Of a stretch of DNA of 44,563 nt, positions 8,583 through 16,166 are shown in pieces. The notes beneath the pieces were generated by a model. That model was not told the origin of the DNA. It worked only from the letters and a program-made list of their open reading frames with translations, and did not search any database. Made by a program: the position numbers and the translations under genes. The stretch is from Amycolatopsis echigonensis (GTDB lineage: Bacteria > Actinomycetota > Actinomycetes > Mycobacteriales > Pseudonocardiaceae), in the NCBI RefSeq assembly GCF_014174495.1, contig NZ_JACJHR010000075.1, positions 1 to 44,563 of the forward strand, written 5' to 3'. Numbering within the stretch: position 1 is the first letter of the stretch; every line of letters begins with the position of its first letter.

Positions 8583-9578
8583 GTGGCACTTCTCGAAGTC
8601 CGCGACCTGAAGGTCGTGTTCCAGCGCCGCGGCGAGCGTCCGTTCACCGCGGTCGACGGCGTGAGTTTCGACGTCGAACCCGGCCAGACGGTCGGTCTGG
8701 TCGGCGAATCCGGCTGCGGCAAGTCGGTGACCTCGCTCGCGATCATGCGGCTGCTCGCCAAGCGCGGCAACACCGTCAGCGGTTCGGTGCGGTTCGAGGG
8801 CACCGATCTGCTGACCCTGTCCGACCGCGAAATGCGCGACCGGCGCGGCCGCGATCTCGGCATGGTGTTCCAGGATCCGCTGTCCTCACTGAACCCGGTC
8901 ATCCCGATCGGGCTGCAGATCACCGAGGTGCTGGAGCGCCACCGCGACATGCCGCGCAAGAAGGCGCGGGTCGAAGCGGCGGAACTGCTCGACAAGGTCG
9001 GCATTCCCGACCCGGCGCGGCGGCTTTCCGAGTACCCGCACCAGCTTTCCGGCGGGATGCGCCAGCGCGCGCTGATCGCGATCGCGCTGGCGTGCCGTCC
9101 CCGGCTGCTCATCGCGGACGAGCCGACCACCGCGCTCGACGTGACGATCCAGGCGCAGATCCTCGCGCTGCTGCGGGAACTGGTGCAGGACACCGGAACC
9201 GCGCTGGTGATGATCACGCACGACCTCGGCGTCGTCGCCGGGCTCTGCGACGAGGTCAACGTGCTTTACGGCGGCCGGATCGTGGAGCGCCAGGAGCGGC
9301 ATTCGCTGTTCGCGCAGCCGCGGCATCCGTACACGCACGGCCTGCTGGCCTCGATCCCGCGGCTCGACGAGGGCCGCGGCGAGAAGCTGGTGCCGATCCG
9401 CGGTTCGGTGGCCGACAACATCCCGTGGGCCGGCGGGTGCGCGTTCGCGCCGCGCTGCCCGAACGCGATCCAGGCCTGCCTGGAGGATTCGCCGGAGCTC
9501 GTTCCCGACCGGAACGGCTTGCTGCGCTGCCACAACCCGGTGGAACCCGCCGTGGCGGCAGGAGGAGGAACCCGATGA
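8583..9578 (+). CDS. ABC transporter ATP-binding protein (DppD/OppD type)
   Basis: This 331-residue ATPase powers the importer at the cytoplasmic face. It has Walker A GESGCGKS at 41-48, the Q-loop near Q97, the signature LSGGM at 155-159, Walker B LLIADE near 175-180 and a switch His near residue 211 (MITHDL). The C-terminal oligopeptide/dipeptide extension has its Cys-rich stretch (FAPRCPNAIQAC). In this family these cysteines can bind an iron-sulfur cluster. The start is GTG 8583, five bases after the permease stop. The gene overlaps the next one by four bases (ATGA). Confidence 0.94.
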   Translation: MALLEVRDLKVVFQRRGERPFTAVDGVSFDVEPGQTVGLVGESGCGKSVTSLAIMRLLAKRGNTVSGSVRFEGTDLLTLSDREMRDRRGRDLGMVFQDPLSSLNPVIPIGLQITEVLERHRDMPRKKARVEAAELLDKVGIPDPARRLSEYPHQLSGGMRQRALIAIALACRPRLLIADEPTTALDVTIQAQILALLRELVQDTGTALVMITHDLGVVAGLCDEVNVLYGGRIVERQERHSLFAQPRHPYTHGLLASIPRLDEGRGEKLVPIRGSVADNIPWAGGCAFAPRCPNAIQACLEDSPELVPDRNGLLRCHNPVEPAVAAGGGTR

Positions 9579-10687
9579 CGGTGGCGAACACCGACGAGGT
9601 GCTGCTCGAGGTCACCGGCCTCAAGGTGCACTTCCCGATCAAACGCGGCATCGTCGTGGACCGCACGGTGGGCCACGTGTACGCGGTGGACGGGGTCGAC
9701 CTGTCGATCCGCCGCGGCGAAACCTACGGCCTGGTCGGCGAATCCGGCTGCGGCAAGTCGACGCTCGGCCGCGCGATCCTGCGGCTCAACGAGCCGACCG
9801 ACGGCAAGGTCGTGTTCGACGGCACCGACGTCGCCCAGCTCAAGGGCGAGCAGCTGCGCAAGGCGCGGCGGCGGATGCAGATGGTGTTCCAGGACCCGAT
9901 GTCGAGCCTGGACCCGCGCCAGTCGGTCGAGTCGATCCTCGTCGAGGGCATGCGCGCGCACGGGCTGGACAAGGACAAGGAATCGACCGCGACCCGGCTG
10001 CGCGAGCTGCTGAGCGCGGTCGGCCTTCCGGAGACCTCGCTGCGGAAGTACCCGCACGAGTTCTCCGGCGGCCAGCGCCAGCGCATCGGCATCGCGCGGG
10101 CGCTGTCGGTGGAGCCGGACCTGATCGTCGCGGACGAACCCGTGTCGGCGTTGGACGTTTCGGTGCAGGCGCAGGTCGTGAACCTGCTGGAGGATCTGCA
10201 GGAAGAGCTCGGTCTCACCTACGTGGTGATCGCGCACGACCTCGCGGTGGTCCGGCACATCTCCGACCGGATCGGCGTGATGTACCTCGGCGCGCTGGTC
10301 GAGGAGACGACGTCGGAGGAGCTGTACCAGAACCCGCTGCACCCGTACACGAAGGCGCTGCTGTCGGCGATCCCGGTGCCGGACCCGGTCGTGGAGGACA
10401 GCCGCGAGCAGATCCTGCTCGCCGGCGACCTTCCGTCGCCGGCCAATCCGCCGTCGGGCTGCCGGTTCCACACGCGGTGCCCGTGGAAGCAGGAAAGCCT
10501 GTGCACCACGGATCGTCCGCAGCTGCGCGAGATCGGCGACGGGCACCGGGTGGCCTGCCACTACGCGGAGGACATCCGCGACGGGCGGATCCAGCCGCAC
10601 CAGGTCGAGGTGGAACTGGTCGACGCCGGGGCGCTGAACCCGGACCTCGGCCCGCCGGACGTCGGTTCGGCCGCTGAGATCCTCTGA
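9575..10687 (+). CDS. ABC transporter ATP-binding protein (DppF/OppF type)
   Basis: This is the partner ATPase of 370 residues. ATG 9575 overlaps the previous stop and has GGAGGAGGA just upstream. Walker A GESGCGKS is at 55-62; the FSGGQRQR signature, VADEP Walker B and IAHDL switch follow in order. The C-terminal domain carries FHTRCPWKQESLC, again Cys-rich. Unlike the first ATPase it has an OppF-like N-terminus with the FPIKRGIVVDRTVGHVYAVD insert. It is the last gene of the operon, which ends in a strong hairpin at 10693-10732. Confidence 0.94.
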   Translation: MTVANTDEVLLEVTGLKVHFPIKRGIVVDRTVGHVYAVDGVDLSIRRGETYGLVGESGCGKSTLGRAILRLNEPTDGKVVFDGTDVAQLKGEQLRKARRRMQMVFQDPMSSLDPRQSVESILVEGMRAHGLDKDKESTATRLRELLSAVGLPETSLRKYPHEFSGGQRQRIGIARALSVEPDLIVADEPVSALDVSVQAQVVNLLEDLQEELGLTYVVIAHDLAVVRHISDRIGVMYLGALVEETTSEELYQNPLHPYTKALLSAIPVPDPVVEDSREQILLAGDLPSPANPPSGCRFHTRCPWKQESLCTTDRPQLREIGDGHRVACHYAEDIRDGRIQPHQVEVELVDAGALNPDLGPPDVGSAAEIL

Positions 10688-10692
10688 CCGCC

Positions 10693-10736
10693 GGTGAAGG
10701 GCTCCTCGAAGGAATTCGAGGAGCCCTTCACCGTTT
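10693..10736. terminator. Perfect 18-bp hairpin with T-run; copy A of a dispersed palindrome family
   Basis: The arms at 10693-10710 and 10715-10732 are exact reverse complements with a GGAA loop, followed by GTTTTT. It lies between the end of the ABC operon and the convergent NTF2-like gene and can serve both. Its GTGAAGGGCTCCT...AGGAGCCCTTCAC outer part is shared with the hairpins at 18947-18999 and 29995-30049. Confidence 0.9.
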
Positions 10737-10737
10737 T

Positions 10738-11160
10738 TCAGGGCTGGAGGTCGACGGCGGCGCGGAACGAACCGTCCATGTGAAACGGCGTCGAGTTGTG
10801 CTCGTGCGCGATCAGCCAGCCGTTTCCGCTGCGCCGCAAGGCAAATGTGCTGCGGAACCAGAGGGCGAACGATTCGCTTTCGCCCCGCGGCGTCGCGGTC
10901 AGCTTCGCCAGCGCCGCGACCACCGCCAGATCGCCGGACACGGTGATCTCCTCGTCGTGGTACGTGTAGGAGATCGGTCCGTCGAAGGTGCTGAACCACT
11001 GCGCGACGTAGTCCTCGGACGCGCCGGTCGTGCGCAGCGGCGGCGCGAGATCGAACTTGACCGCCTTCTCCGCGTAGCTCGCGACGACCCGCCGGGCGTC
11101 CTTCGCGTGCATCGCCGCGGTGCGCTCGGCCAGCAGATCGCGGATCTCGTTCTCGGACAT
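10738..11160 (-). CDS. SnoaL/NTF2-like domain protein
   Basis: This is a small 140-residue cytoplasmic protein. ATG at 11160 is the true start: AAGGAGA lies seven bases before it, and the frame upstream is not protein-like. The sequence (AAMHAKDARRVVASYAEKAVKFDLAPPL, GPISYTYHDEEITVSGDLAVV, FALRRSGNGWLIAHEHNSTPF) has the cone-shaped alpha+beta NTF2 fold of SnoaL/DUF4440 proteins. These range from polyketide cyclases to proteins of unknown use, and the reaction cannot be told. It is divergent from the sigma factor pair, with 103 bases between, and could be its target; that is a guess. Confidence 0.85.
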   Translation of the reverse strand: MSENEIRDLLAERTAAMHAKDARRVVASYAEKAVKFDLAPPLRTTGASEDYVAQWFSTFDGPISYTYHDEEITVSGDLAVVAALAKLTATPRGESESFALWFRSTFALRRSGNGWLIAHEHNSTPFHMDGSFRAAVDLQP

Positions 11161-11263
11161 TTTGTGTTCTCCTTTTTCCGGAAGCGGTGTTCGTCCGGGA
11201 CGTCGAAGCCGTCCGCTCGGTTTCGACATCAGGAGTGGAAGAAACTTTTCGAGGAGGCTCCCG

Positions 11264-11644
11264 ATGAAGTATCTGGTCCTGATCTACGGCAACCCCGCGT
11301 CGCGCGCGGCCTGGGCGGGGATGAACGACGAGCAGAAGGCCGCGGGCCTGCGCGCCTACCAGCGGTTGCACGAGGAGCTGGACGGTACCGGCGAGCGGAT
11401 CGTGTCCGAACGGCTGGCCGCGCCGGAGCTGACGAAGCAGGTCAACGTGACCGCGGACGGCGTGAGCACCACCGACGGCCCGTTCGCCGAGATCAAGGAA
11501 CAGCTCGCCGGGTTCTACCTGCTGGAATGCGATTCGGAGGCCCGTGCGCTGGAGATCGCCGCGCGGATCCCGGAGGCCCCGTTCGCGACGATCGAGGTGC
11601 GGCCCGTGATGGGGCTGACCGGCGACGTGGACTTCGAGCTGTGA
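11264..11644 (+). CDS. DGPF/YCII-domain protein paired with ECF sigma factor
   Basis: This 126-residue protein (MKYLVLIYGN start) has GAGGAGG seven bases before ATG 11264. It has the ferredoxin-like YCII fold and the family's DGPF motif at residues 71-74 (STTDGPFAEIKEQLAGFYL). Such DGPF proteins are encoded directly beside ECF42 sigma factors in many actinobacteria. They are not classical anti-sigma factors and their role is unsettled. The stop overlaps the sigma factor start by four bases (GTGA at 11641-11644), so the two proteins should be made together. Confidence 0.92.
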   Translation: MKYLVLIYGNPASRAAWAGMNDEQKAAGLRAYQRLHEELDGTGERIVSERLAAPELTKQVNVTADGVSTTDGPFAEIKEQLAGFYLLECDSEARALEIAARIPEAPFATIEVRPVMGLTGDVDFEL

Positions 11645-12837
11645 TCGACAGCCTCCTGCGCGACCTCATCCCGCAGGTGCTGACCGCGCTCGTCCGCCGC
11701 TACGGCGATTTCGGCAAATGCGAGGACGCCGTGCAGGAGGCCCTGCTCGCCGCCGCCGTGCAGTGGCCGAAGGACGGGGTCCCGGACAATCCGAAGGCCT
11801 GGCTCATCACGACCGCCTCGCGCCGGCGGATCGAGATGTGGCGCAACGAAGCCGCGCGGATCCGTCGTGAGGAGACGGTGGCCGCGCTGGAACCGCCGTC
11901 GTTCGAACTCGTGCCGCAGCAGGACGACACCCTCACGCTGCTGTTGCTCTGCTGCCATCCCGCGTTGACCCGTCAGTCGCAAGTGGCTCTCACCTTGCGC
12001 GCCGTCGGCGGCCTGACCACCGCGGAGATCGCGCGGGCTTACCTGGTCCCGGAGCCGACGATCGGCCAGCGGATCAGCCGCGCGAAACAGAAACTGCGCG
12101 GCGCGGAATTCGCCCTCCCACCGCGGGAAGAGCTCCCGGAACGCGTCGCCGCGGTATTGCAGGTCCTGTATCTGGTGTTCACCGAAGGCCACACCGCCAG
12201 CTCCGGCAACGCGGTGAACCGCGTCGAACTGACCGCCGAGGCCATCCGGCTCGCCCGGCAACTGCACGCTCTGCTGCCCGGTGACGGCGAGGTCGCCGGA
12301 CTGCTCGCCCTCATGCTGCTCACCGACGCCCGCCGCCCGGCCCGCACCGGCCGCGACGGTGTTCCGGTGCCGCTGGCCGAACAAGACCGCTCGCTCTGGG
12401 ACGCGTCCGCGATCGCCGAAGGCAGCGCGCTCATCGAACACGCGCTGGCGACCACGCCGGTGGGTCCGTACCAACTGCAGGCCGCGATCGCCGCCGTGCA
12501 CGACGAGGCCCCGACCGCCGACGCCACCGACTGGCCGCAGATCCTGATGCTGTACGACCTCCTGCGGCAGATCGCCCCCGGCCCGATGGTCAGCCTCAAC
12601 CGCCTGGTCGCGCTCGCCCGTGTCGAGGGCCCGGCGGTCGCTCTCGCCGAATTGGACGCGATCGAGCATCTGGACCACTACCGGGCCGACGTCGTCCGTG
12701 CCCATCTCCTCGAGCTGTCCGGCGACCCGAGAGGTGCCCGCGACAGCTACGTCCGCGCCGCCCAGCGCACCTTGAGCCTGCCGGAACGGGCGTACTTCGA
12801 ATCGCGTGCTTTGCGTGTTATGTCGGAAAAACCCTGA
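11641..12837 (+). CDS. ECF RNA polymerase sigma factor, ECF42 type with long C-terminal domain
   Basis: This 398-residue protein starts at GTG 11641, inside the stop of the DGPF gene. Region 2 lies near residues 15-75 (YGDFGKCEDAVQEALLAA, PKAWLITTASRRRIEMWR). Region 4 with its helix-turn-helix lies near 123-153 (GGLTTAEIARAYLVPEPTI, ISRAKQKLRG). The remaining roughly 240 residues are a helical, TPR-like extension (DUF6596 type) that is the hallmark of ECF42 and replaces an anti-sigma factor. The extension is thought to be needed for activity. Regulated promoters and the trigger are not visible; known family members often act on their own operon. Confidence 0.92.
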   Translation: MIDSLLRDLIPQVLTALVRRYGDFGKCEDAVQEALLAAAVQWPKDGVPDNPKAWLITTASRRRIEMWRNEAARIRREETVAALEPPSFELVPQQDDTLTLLLLCCHPALTRQSQVALTLRAVGGLTTAEIARAYLVPEPTIGQRISRAKQKLRGAEFALPPREELPERVAAVLQVLYLVFTEGHTASSGNAVNRVELTAEAIRLARQLHALLPGDGEVAGLLALMLLTDARRPARTGRDGVPVPLAEQDRSLWDASAIAEGSALIEHALATTPVGPYQLQAAIAAVHDEAPTADATDWPQILMLYDLLRQIAPGPMVSLNRLVALARVEGPAVALAELDAIEHLDHYRADVVRAHLLELSGDPRGARDSYVRAAQRTLSLPERAYFESRALRVMSEKP

Positions 12838-12945
12838 AAAACCCGGCCGGAAGACGGACCCCACCCCCGACTCCAGGCTGACGCGAGAGACCTCGCCAGC
12901 TGGGTACCCTGCGGAGACCAGGCACGAATCACAAGGGGGTTGGCA

Positions 12946-13593
12946 GTGAACATCGACCACGTGCTGGAGGCGATCCCTCCGCTGTCGGTCTACCTGTTGG
13001 TGGGCTTGGTGGTGATGGTCGAAAGCCTGGGCATTCCGTTGCCGGGGGAGATCGTGCTGGTGAGCGCGGCGCTGCTGGCGTCGTCGCACAGCGGGCTGAA
13101 CCCGGTGTGGATCGGCGTGCTGGCGTCGGCGGGCGCGATCGTCGGCGACAGCATCGGGTACCTGATCGGCCGGAAGGGCGGCAAACGGCTGTTCGCCTGG
13201 GCCGGCCGGAAGTTCCCCAAACATTTCGGCCCCGACCACGTCGCGAGCGCCGAACGGATGTTCCACAAACGCGGCATGTGGGCCGTGTTCTTCGGCCGGT
13301 TCGTCGCGGTGCTGCGCATCCTGGCCGGCCCGCTCGCCGGATCGCTGAACATGCACTACCCGCGCTTCCTGATCGCGAACGCACTGGGCGGCATCATCTG
13401 GGCGGGCGGAACGACGGCGCTCATCTACTACCTGGGCGTGGTCGCCGACAAATGGCTCAAGGGCTTCCAGTGGGCCGGCCTCGGAGCGGCGCTGGTGATC
13501 GGCGTGGTGGTGACGCTGGTGCTGAAGAAGCGCATGGCCCGCAACGCGACGTCGTCCTCGCAGTCGGAAGAGAAGAACGACGCGGTCGCCTGA
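12946..13593 (+). CDS. DedA family (SNARE/VTT) membrane protein
   Basis: This 215-residue polytopic protein starts at GTG 12946, six bases after AAGGGGG; a TTG at 12940 touches that site and is unlikely. It shows the DedA signatures: an early acidic residue in VESLGIPLPGE, the re-entrant GDSIGYLIGRKGG segment, and the conserved arginines in FGRFVAVLRILAGPLAG. Family members act in lipid transport or undecaprenyl-phosphate recycling and membrane homeostasis. The C-terminus is cytoplasmic and Ser-rich (SSSQSEEKND). A terminator follows 17 bases after the stop. Confidence 0.92.
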   Translation: MNIDHVLEAIPPLSVYLLVGLVVMVESLGIPLPGEIVLVSAALLASSHSGLNPVWIGVLASAGAIVGDSIGYLIGRKGGKRLFAWAGRKFPKHFGPDHVASAERMFHKRGMWAVFFGRFVAVLRILAGPLAGSLNMHYPRFLIANALGGIIWAGGTTALIYYLGVVADKWLKGFQWAGLGAALVIGVVVTLVLKKRMARNATSSSQSEEKNDAVA

Positions 13594-13610
13594 GTTCGGC
13601 TGACGGGATT

Positions 13611-13645
13611 CCCCCGGCGGGTCTTCGGACTTGCCGGGGGTTTTC
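13611..13645. terminator. Terminator between DedA gene and convergent EamA gene
   Basis: CCCCCGGC (13611-13618) pairs with GCCGGGGG (13633-13640). An inner GTC-TTCG-GAC hairpin gives a very stable loop, and TTTT follows. It serves the DedA transcript. Confidence 0.85.
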
Positions 13646-13669
13646 TGTACGCGGGCGGCATGCGGACTC

Positions 13670-14569
13670 TCACACCGGCAGCAGTTCCTCCGGCGTAACC
13701 GCGGGCTTCCGCCGCAGCGACCCCAGCAGCACCCCGCCGATCACGACCGCCGCCGCGACCAGGGTGAGCACCGTCGGCACCTCGCCGAGGATGAAGAACG
13801 ACGCGGTCAACCCCACCACCGGCACCAGCAGCGAGAACGGCGCGACCACGCCCGCCGGGTTGCGGCGCATCAGCGTGGTCCAGATGCCGGAGCCCACGAC
13901 CGTCCCGAAGATGACCACGTACGCCAGCCCCGCGATGCCGATCAGGCCGGTTTTGGTGCCGAGCGTCGCCAGCGAATGCCAGGCAGCACCGGGCCCCTCG
14001 AAGATGCTCGACAACGCCAGCATCGGCAGCGGCGGCACCACGGACATCCACAGCGTCAGGTGCAGCGGGTTGTCCGGCTCCGCGCGGCGCATGCTCAGGT
14101 TGCCGATCGCCCAGCTCAGCGCCGCCAGCAAGGTCAGCAGCACCGGTACGAGCGCGGCGTGCGCGGACTGCTGCCAGGCGATCGCCGTCATGCCCGCGAC
14201 CGCGAGCAGGATCCCGGCCAGTTGCCGTCCGGAGACGCGTTCCCGCAGCAGCACCGCGCCCAGCAGCACGGTGAACGGTGCGGACGCCTGCAGCACCAGC
14301 GACGCCAGCCCGGTCGGCATGCCCAGATGCATCGCGACGAACAGGAACGCGAACTGCCCGGTGCCGAACCCGAGTCCGTAGCCCAGGAGGTAACGCAGCT
14401 TCACGCGCGGCCGCGGCACGAGGAAGACCGTCGGGACGGCGATCAGCAGGAACCGCAGCGCGCCCGCGAACATCGGCGGGAACTGGCCGAGTGTGGCGTG
14501 GATCGCAATGAAATTCAGGCCCCACAAGACGGCGACGAACACGGCGAGCAGACGGTCCCGGATGGCCAT
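13670..14569 (-). CDS. EamA/DMT family drug or metabolite exporter
   Basis: This 299-residue protein has ten predicted membrane helices in two EamA repeats. The first begins MAIRDRLLAVFVAVLWGLNFIAIHATLG, and the typical FAGALRFLLIAVPTVFLV and SWAIGNLSMRR segments are visible. It would export amino acids or other small metabolites across the inner membrane; the substrate is unknown. It is divergent from a LysR regulator gene 86 bases away, the classic arrangement for a LysR-controlled exporter. Confidence 0.92.
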   Translation of the reverse strand: MAIRDRLLAVFVAVLWGLNFIAIHATLGQFPPMFAGALRFLLIAVPTVFLVPRPRVKLRYLLGYGLGFGTGQFAFLFVAMHLGMPTGLASLVLQASAPFTVLLGAVLLRERVSGRQLAGILLAVAGMTAIAWQQSAHAALVPVLLTLLAALSWAIGNLSMRRAEPDNPLHLTLWMSVVPPLPMLALSSIFEGPGAAWHSLATLGTKTGLIGIAGLAYVVIFGTVVGSGIWTTLMRRNPAGVVAPFSLLVPVVGLTASFFILGEVPTVLTLVAAAVVIGGVLLGSLRRKPAVTPEELLPV

Positions 14570-14655
14570 GCCTCAACTCTGCCTAGTCAAACCTTGAAGC
14601 ACTAGCGAGAAAATCTGCACTGACTGTGTAGCGGCGCTTCACATACACTGCCCGG
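14570..14655. promoter_or_regulatory. Divergent exporter/LysR promoter region
   Basis: This 86-base gap is AT-richer than its flanks. The pentamer GCACT occurs twice within about 20 bases, in GCACTAG and GCACTGA. LysR regulators usually bind such a shared region to control both genes; no clean T-N11-A palindrome was identified. Confidence 0.4.
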
Positions 14656-15561
14656 ATGGACTTGGGCAGGCTCCGGACGCTGCGCGAATTCGCCGACCGG
14701 GGCAGCGTCACCGCCGCCGCTCGGGCGTTGCACTGCACTCCGTCGGCGATCTCGCAGCAGCTGCGCGCGTTGCAGGCGGAGGTCGGCATCGCGCTCACCG
14801 AACCGGCTGGCCGCGGCCTGCGGCTCACCGACGCGGGACGCGCGCTCGTTGCCCGCGCAGACGACGTACTGGCCGCGCTTGACCGGGCCGAGGCGGAGCT
14901 GGACACCTACCGCAGCGCCCCGCGCGGACGCGTGCGGATCGCGATCTTCCAATCCGCCGGCCTGATGCTCCTGCCCGGCCTGCTGCGCCGCATCGACCAG
15001 CACGAAAACCTCGAGGTCGACGTCCGCGACGTCGACATGGTCCCGCCGCAGGTGCCCGGCCTCGTGGCCGACTACGACGTTGTCGTCGCGCACCGCGACG
15101 AGCACGCGCCCGAGTTCGACACCGAACGCCTCGACGTCGTCCCGCTGCTGCGCGAACCGCTGGACGTCGCCCTCCCCGTCGGCCACCGCCTCGCGCGCAA
15201 CCGCCGCGTCGGCCTGGCCGATCTCGCCGACGAACGCTGGATCTCGGTGGACCACGGCTTCCCGGTGGACGACGTCCTGCGCTCGCTGACCGTGCGCACC
15301 GGCGTGCGGCCGCAGATCGTCCAGCGCATCAACGACTTCCGGATCACCGAACGGCTCGTCGCGGCCGGGCACGGGATCGCGTTGATGCCTCGGTACACAA
15401 TGGACACTCGACGCGGCAGCGGCTTGGTCGGCCGCCCGCTGGCCGGAATCCGCGCGGCGCGGCTGGTGGAAGCGGTGTGCCGCACCGGTGCCGCGAACCG
15501 TCCGGCCGTCGCGACCGTGATCGACGAGATGCGCGCCGAGGTGGCCGCTCTCACGACCTAG
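14656..15561 (+). CDS. LysR family transcriptional regulator
   Basis: This 301-residue protein has the LysR winged helix-turn-helix at residues 1-62 (LRTLREFADRGSVTAAARAL, TPSAISQQLRALQAEVG). A linker helix and a periplasmic-binding-like effector domain begin at about residue 92 (GRVRIAIFQSAGLMLLPGLL). It probably controls the divergent EamA exporter in response to the exported compound or a related metabolite. Its stop codon overlaps the stop of the convergent TetR gene by two bases. Confidence 0.93.
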   Translation: MDLGRLRTLREFADRGSVTAAARALHCTPSAISQQLRALQAEVGIALTEPAGRGLRLTDAGRALVARADDVLAALDRAEAELDTYRSAPRGRVRIAIFQSAGLMLLPGLLRRIDQHENLEVDVRDVDMVPPQVPGLVADYDVVVAHRDEHAPEFDTERLDVVPLLREPLDVALPVGHRLARNRRVGLADLADERWISVDHGFPVDDVLRSLTVRTGVRPQIVQRINDFRITERLVAAGHGIALMPRYTMDTRRGSGLVGRPLAGIRAARLVEAVCRTGAANRPAVATVIDEMRAEVAALTT

Positions 15562-16112
15562 CCGGGTTCCCGAGCGGGCAGACCGCGCAGCAACGTGTCG
15601 AGAAACAGCTCGAAGCGCGGCGCGTCCGGCCCGAGGTCGAGCGGATTTTCCCGCACCGCGAGCCAGCTGACCGTGCATGTGATGAAGATGTACCAGCTCT
15701 GCTCGGCCAGCTCCGGCCGCACACCGGCGTTCGTGAACGCGGTGACCACCTGAGTGCGCAGTCGCCCAAAGGAATCCGGGTTGTGCCGATGCGGCCGGGA
15801 CAACCGAGTCGCGTAACCGGGTACCGCGAGGAACTGGTCGTGCATCGCCCACGCGACCTTCGCGAGCCATGGCCGCCAAGACCGTCGCGGCGGCCCGTCC
15901 TCCGGAAGCACCCGTTCCAGCATTACCTCGCTGATCAGATCGAACAGCGCGTCCCGATTGGCGACCCAGCGATAGAGCGCGCCGTGCGTCACTCCCAGTC
16001 GAGCCGCCAGCTCGCGCATGGTCAACGTGTCGAGGTTCCCGGCGGACAACGCGGCGTCGACGATCCGCTCGCGATCGAGCTGCGCGGGGCGGCCGGGCCG
16101 GGGTCGGGTCAT
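15558..16112 (-). CDS. TetR family transcriptional regulator
   Basis: This 184-residue repressor-type protein has an N-terminal helix-turn-helix at about residues 28-56 (TLTMRELAARLGVTHGALYRWVANRDALF). A helical ligand-binding domain follows, with TetR_C-like features (WLAKVAWAMHDQFLAVPGYA). The basic start TRPRPGRPAQLDRERIV is common in the class. A palindrome in the 54-base gap to the divergent serine hydrolase gene (16128-16148) is the likely operator for both. Confidence 0.92.
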   Translation of the reverse strand: MTRPRPGRPAQLDRERIVDAALSAGNLDTLTMRELAARLGVTHGALYRWVANRDALFDLISEVMLERVLPEDGPPRRSWRPWLAKVAWAMHDQFLAVPGYATRLSRPHRHNPDSFGRLRTQVVTAFTNAGVRPELAEQSWYIFITCTVSWLAVRENPLDLGPDAPRFELFLDTLLRGLPAREPG

Positions 16113-16127
16113 GCCCCGGACTCTACG

Positions 16128-16166
16128 TTAGTGACCAATGGTTACAAATTGCGGTAGCGTGGTGGC
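16128..16166 (+). promoter_or_regulatory. TetR-type operator overlapping a leaderless promoter
   Basis: TTAGTGACC (16128-16136) and GGTTACAAA (16140-16148) form an imperfect palindrome (7 of 9 positions) with an AAT centre. GTGACC (16131-16136) can act as the -35 and TAGCGT (16155-16160) as the -10 with 18 bases between. Transcription would then start at or next to ATG 16167, giving a leaderless mRNA. A TetR dimer on the palindrome would cover the -35. Confidence 0.65.

Noticed and set aside
7610..9259. 549-codon minus-strand frame opposite the ABC permease and ATPase genes
   Set aside because: The plus strand carries complete ABC motifs throughout; the minus frame is a shadow.
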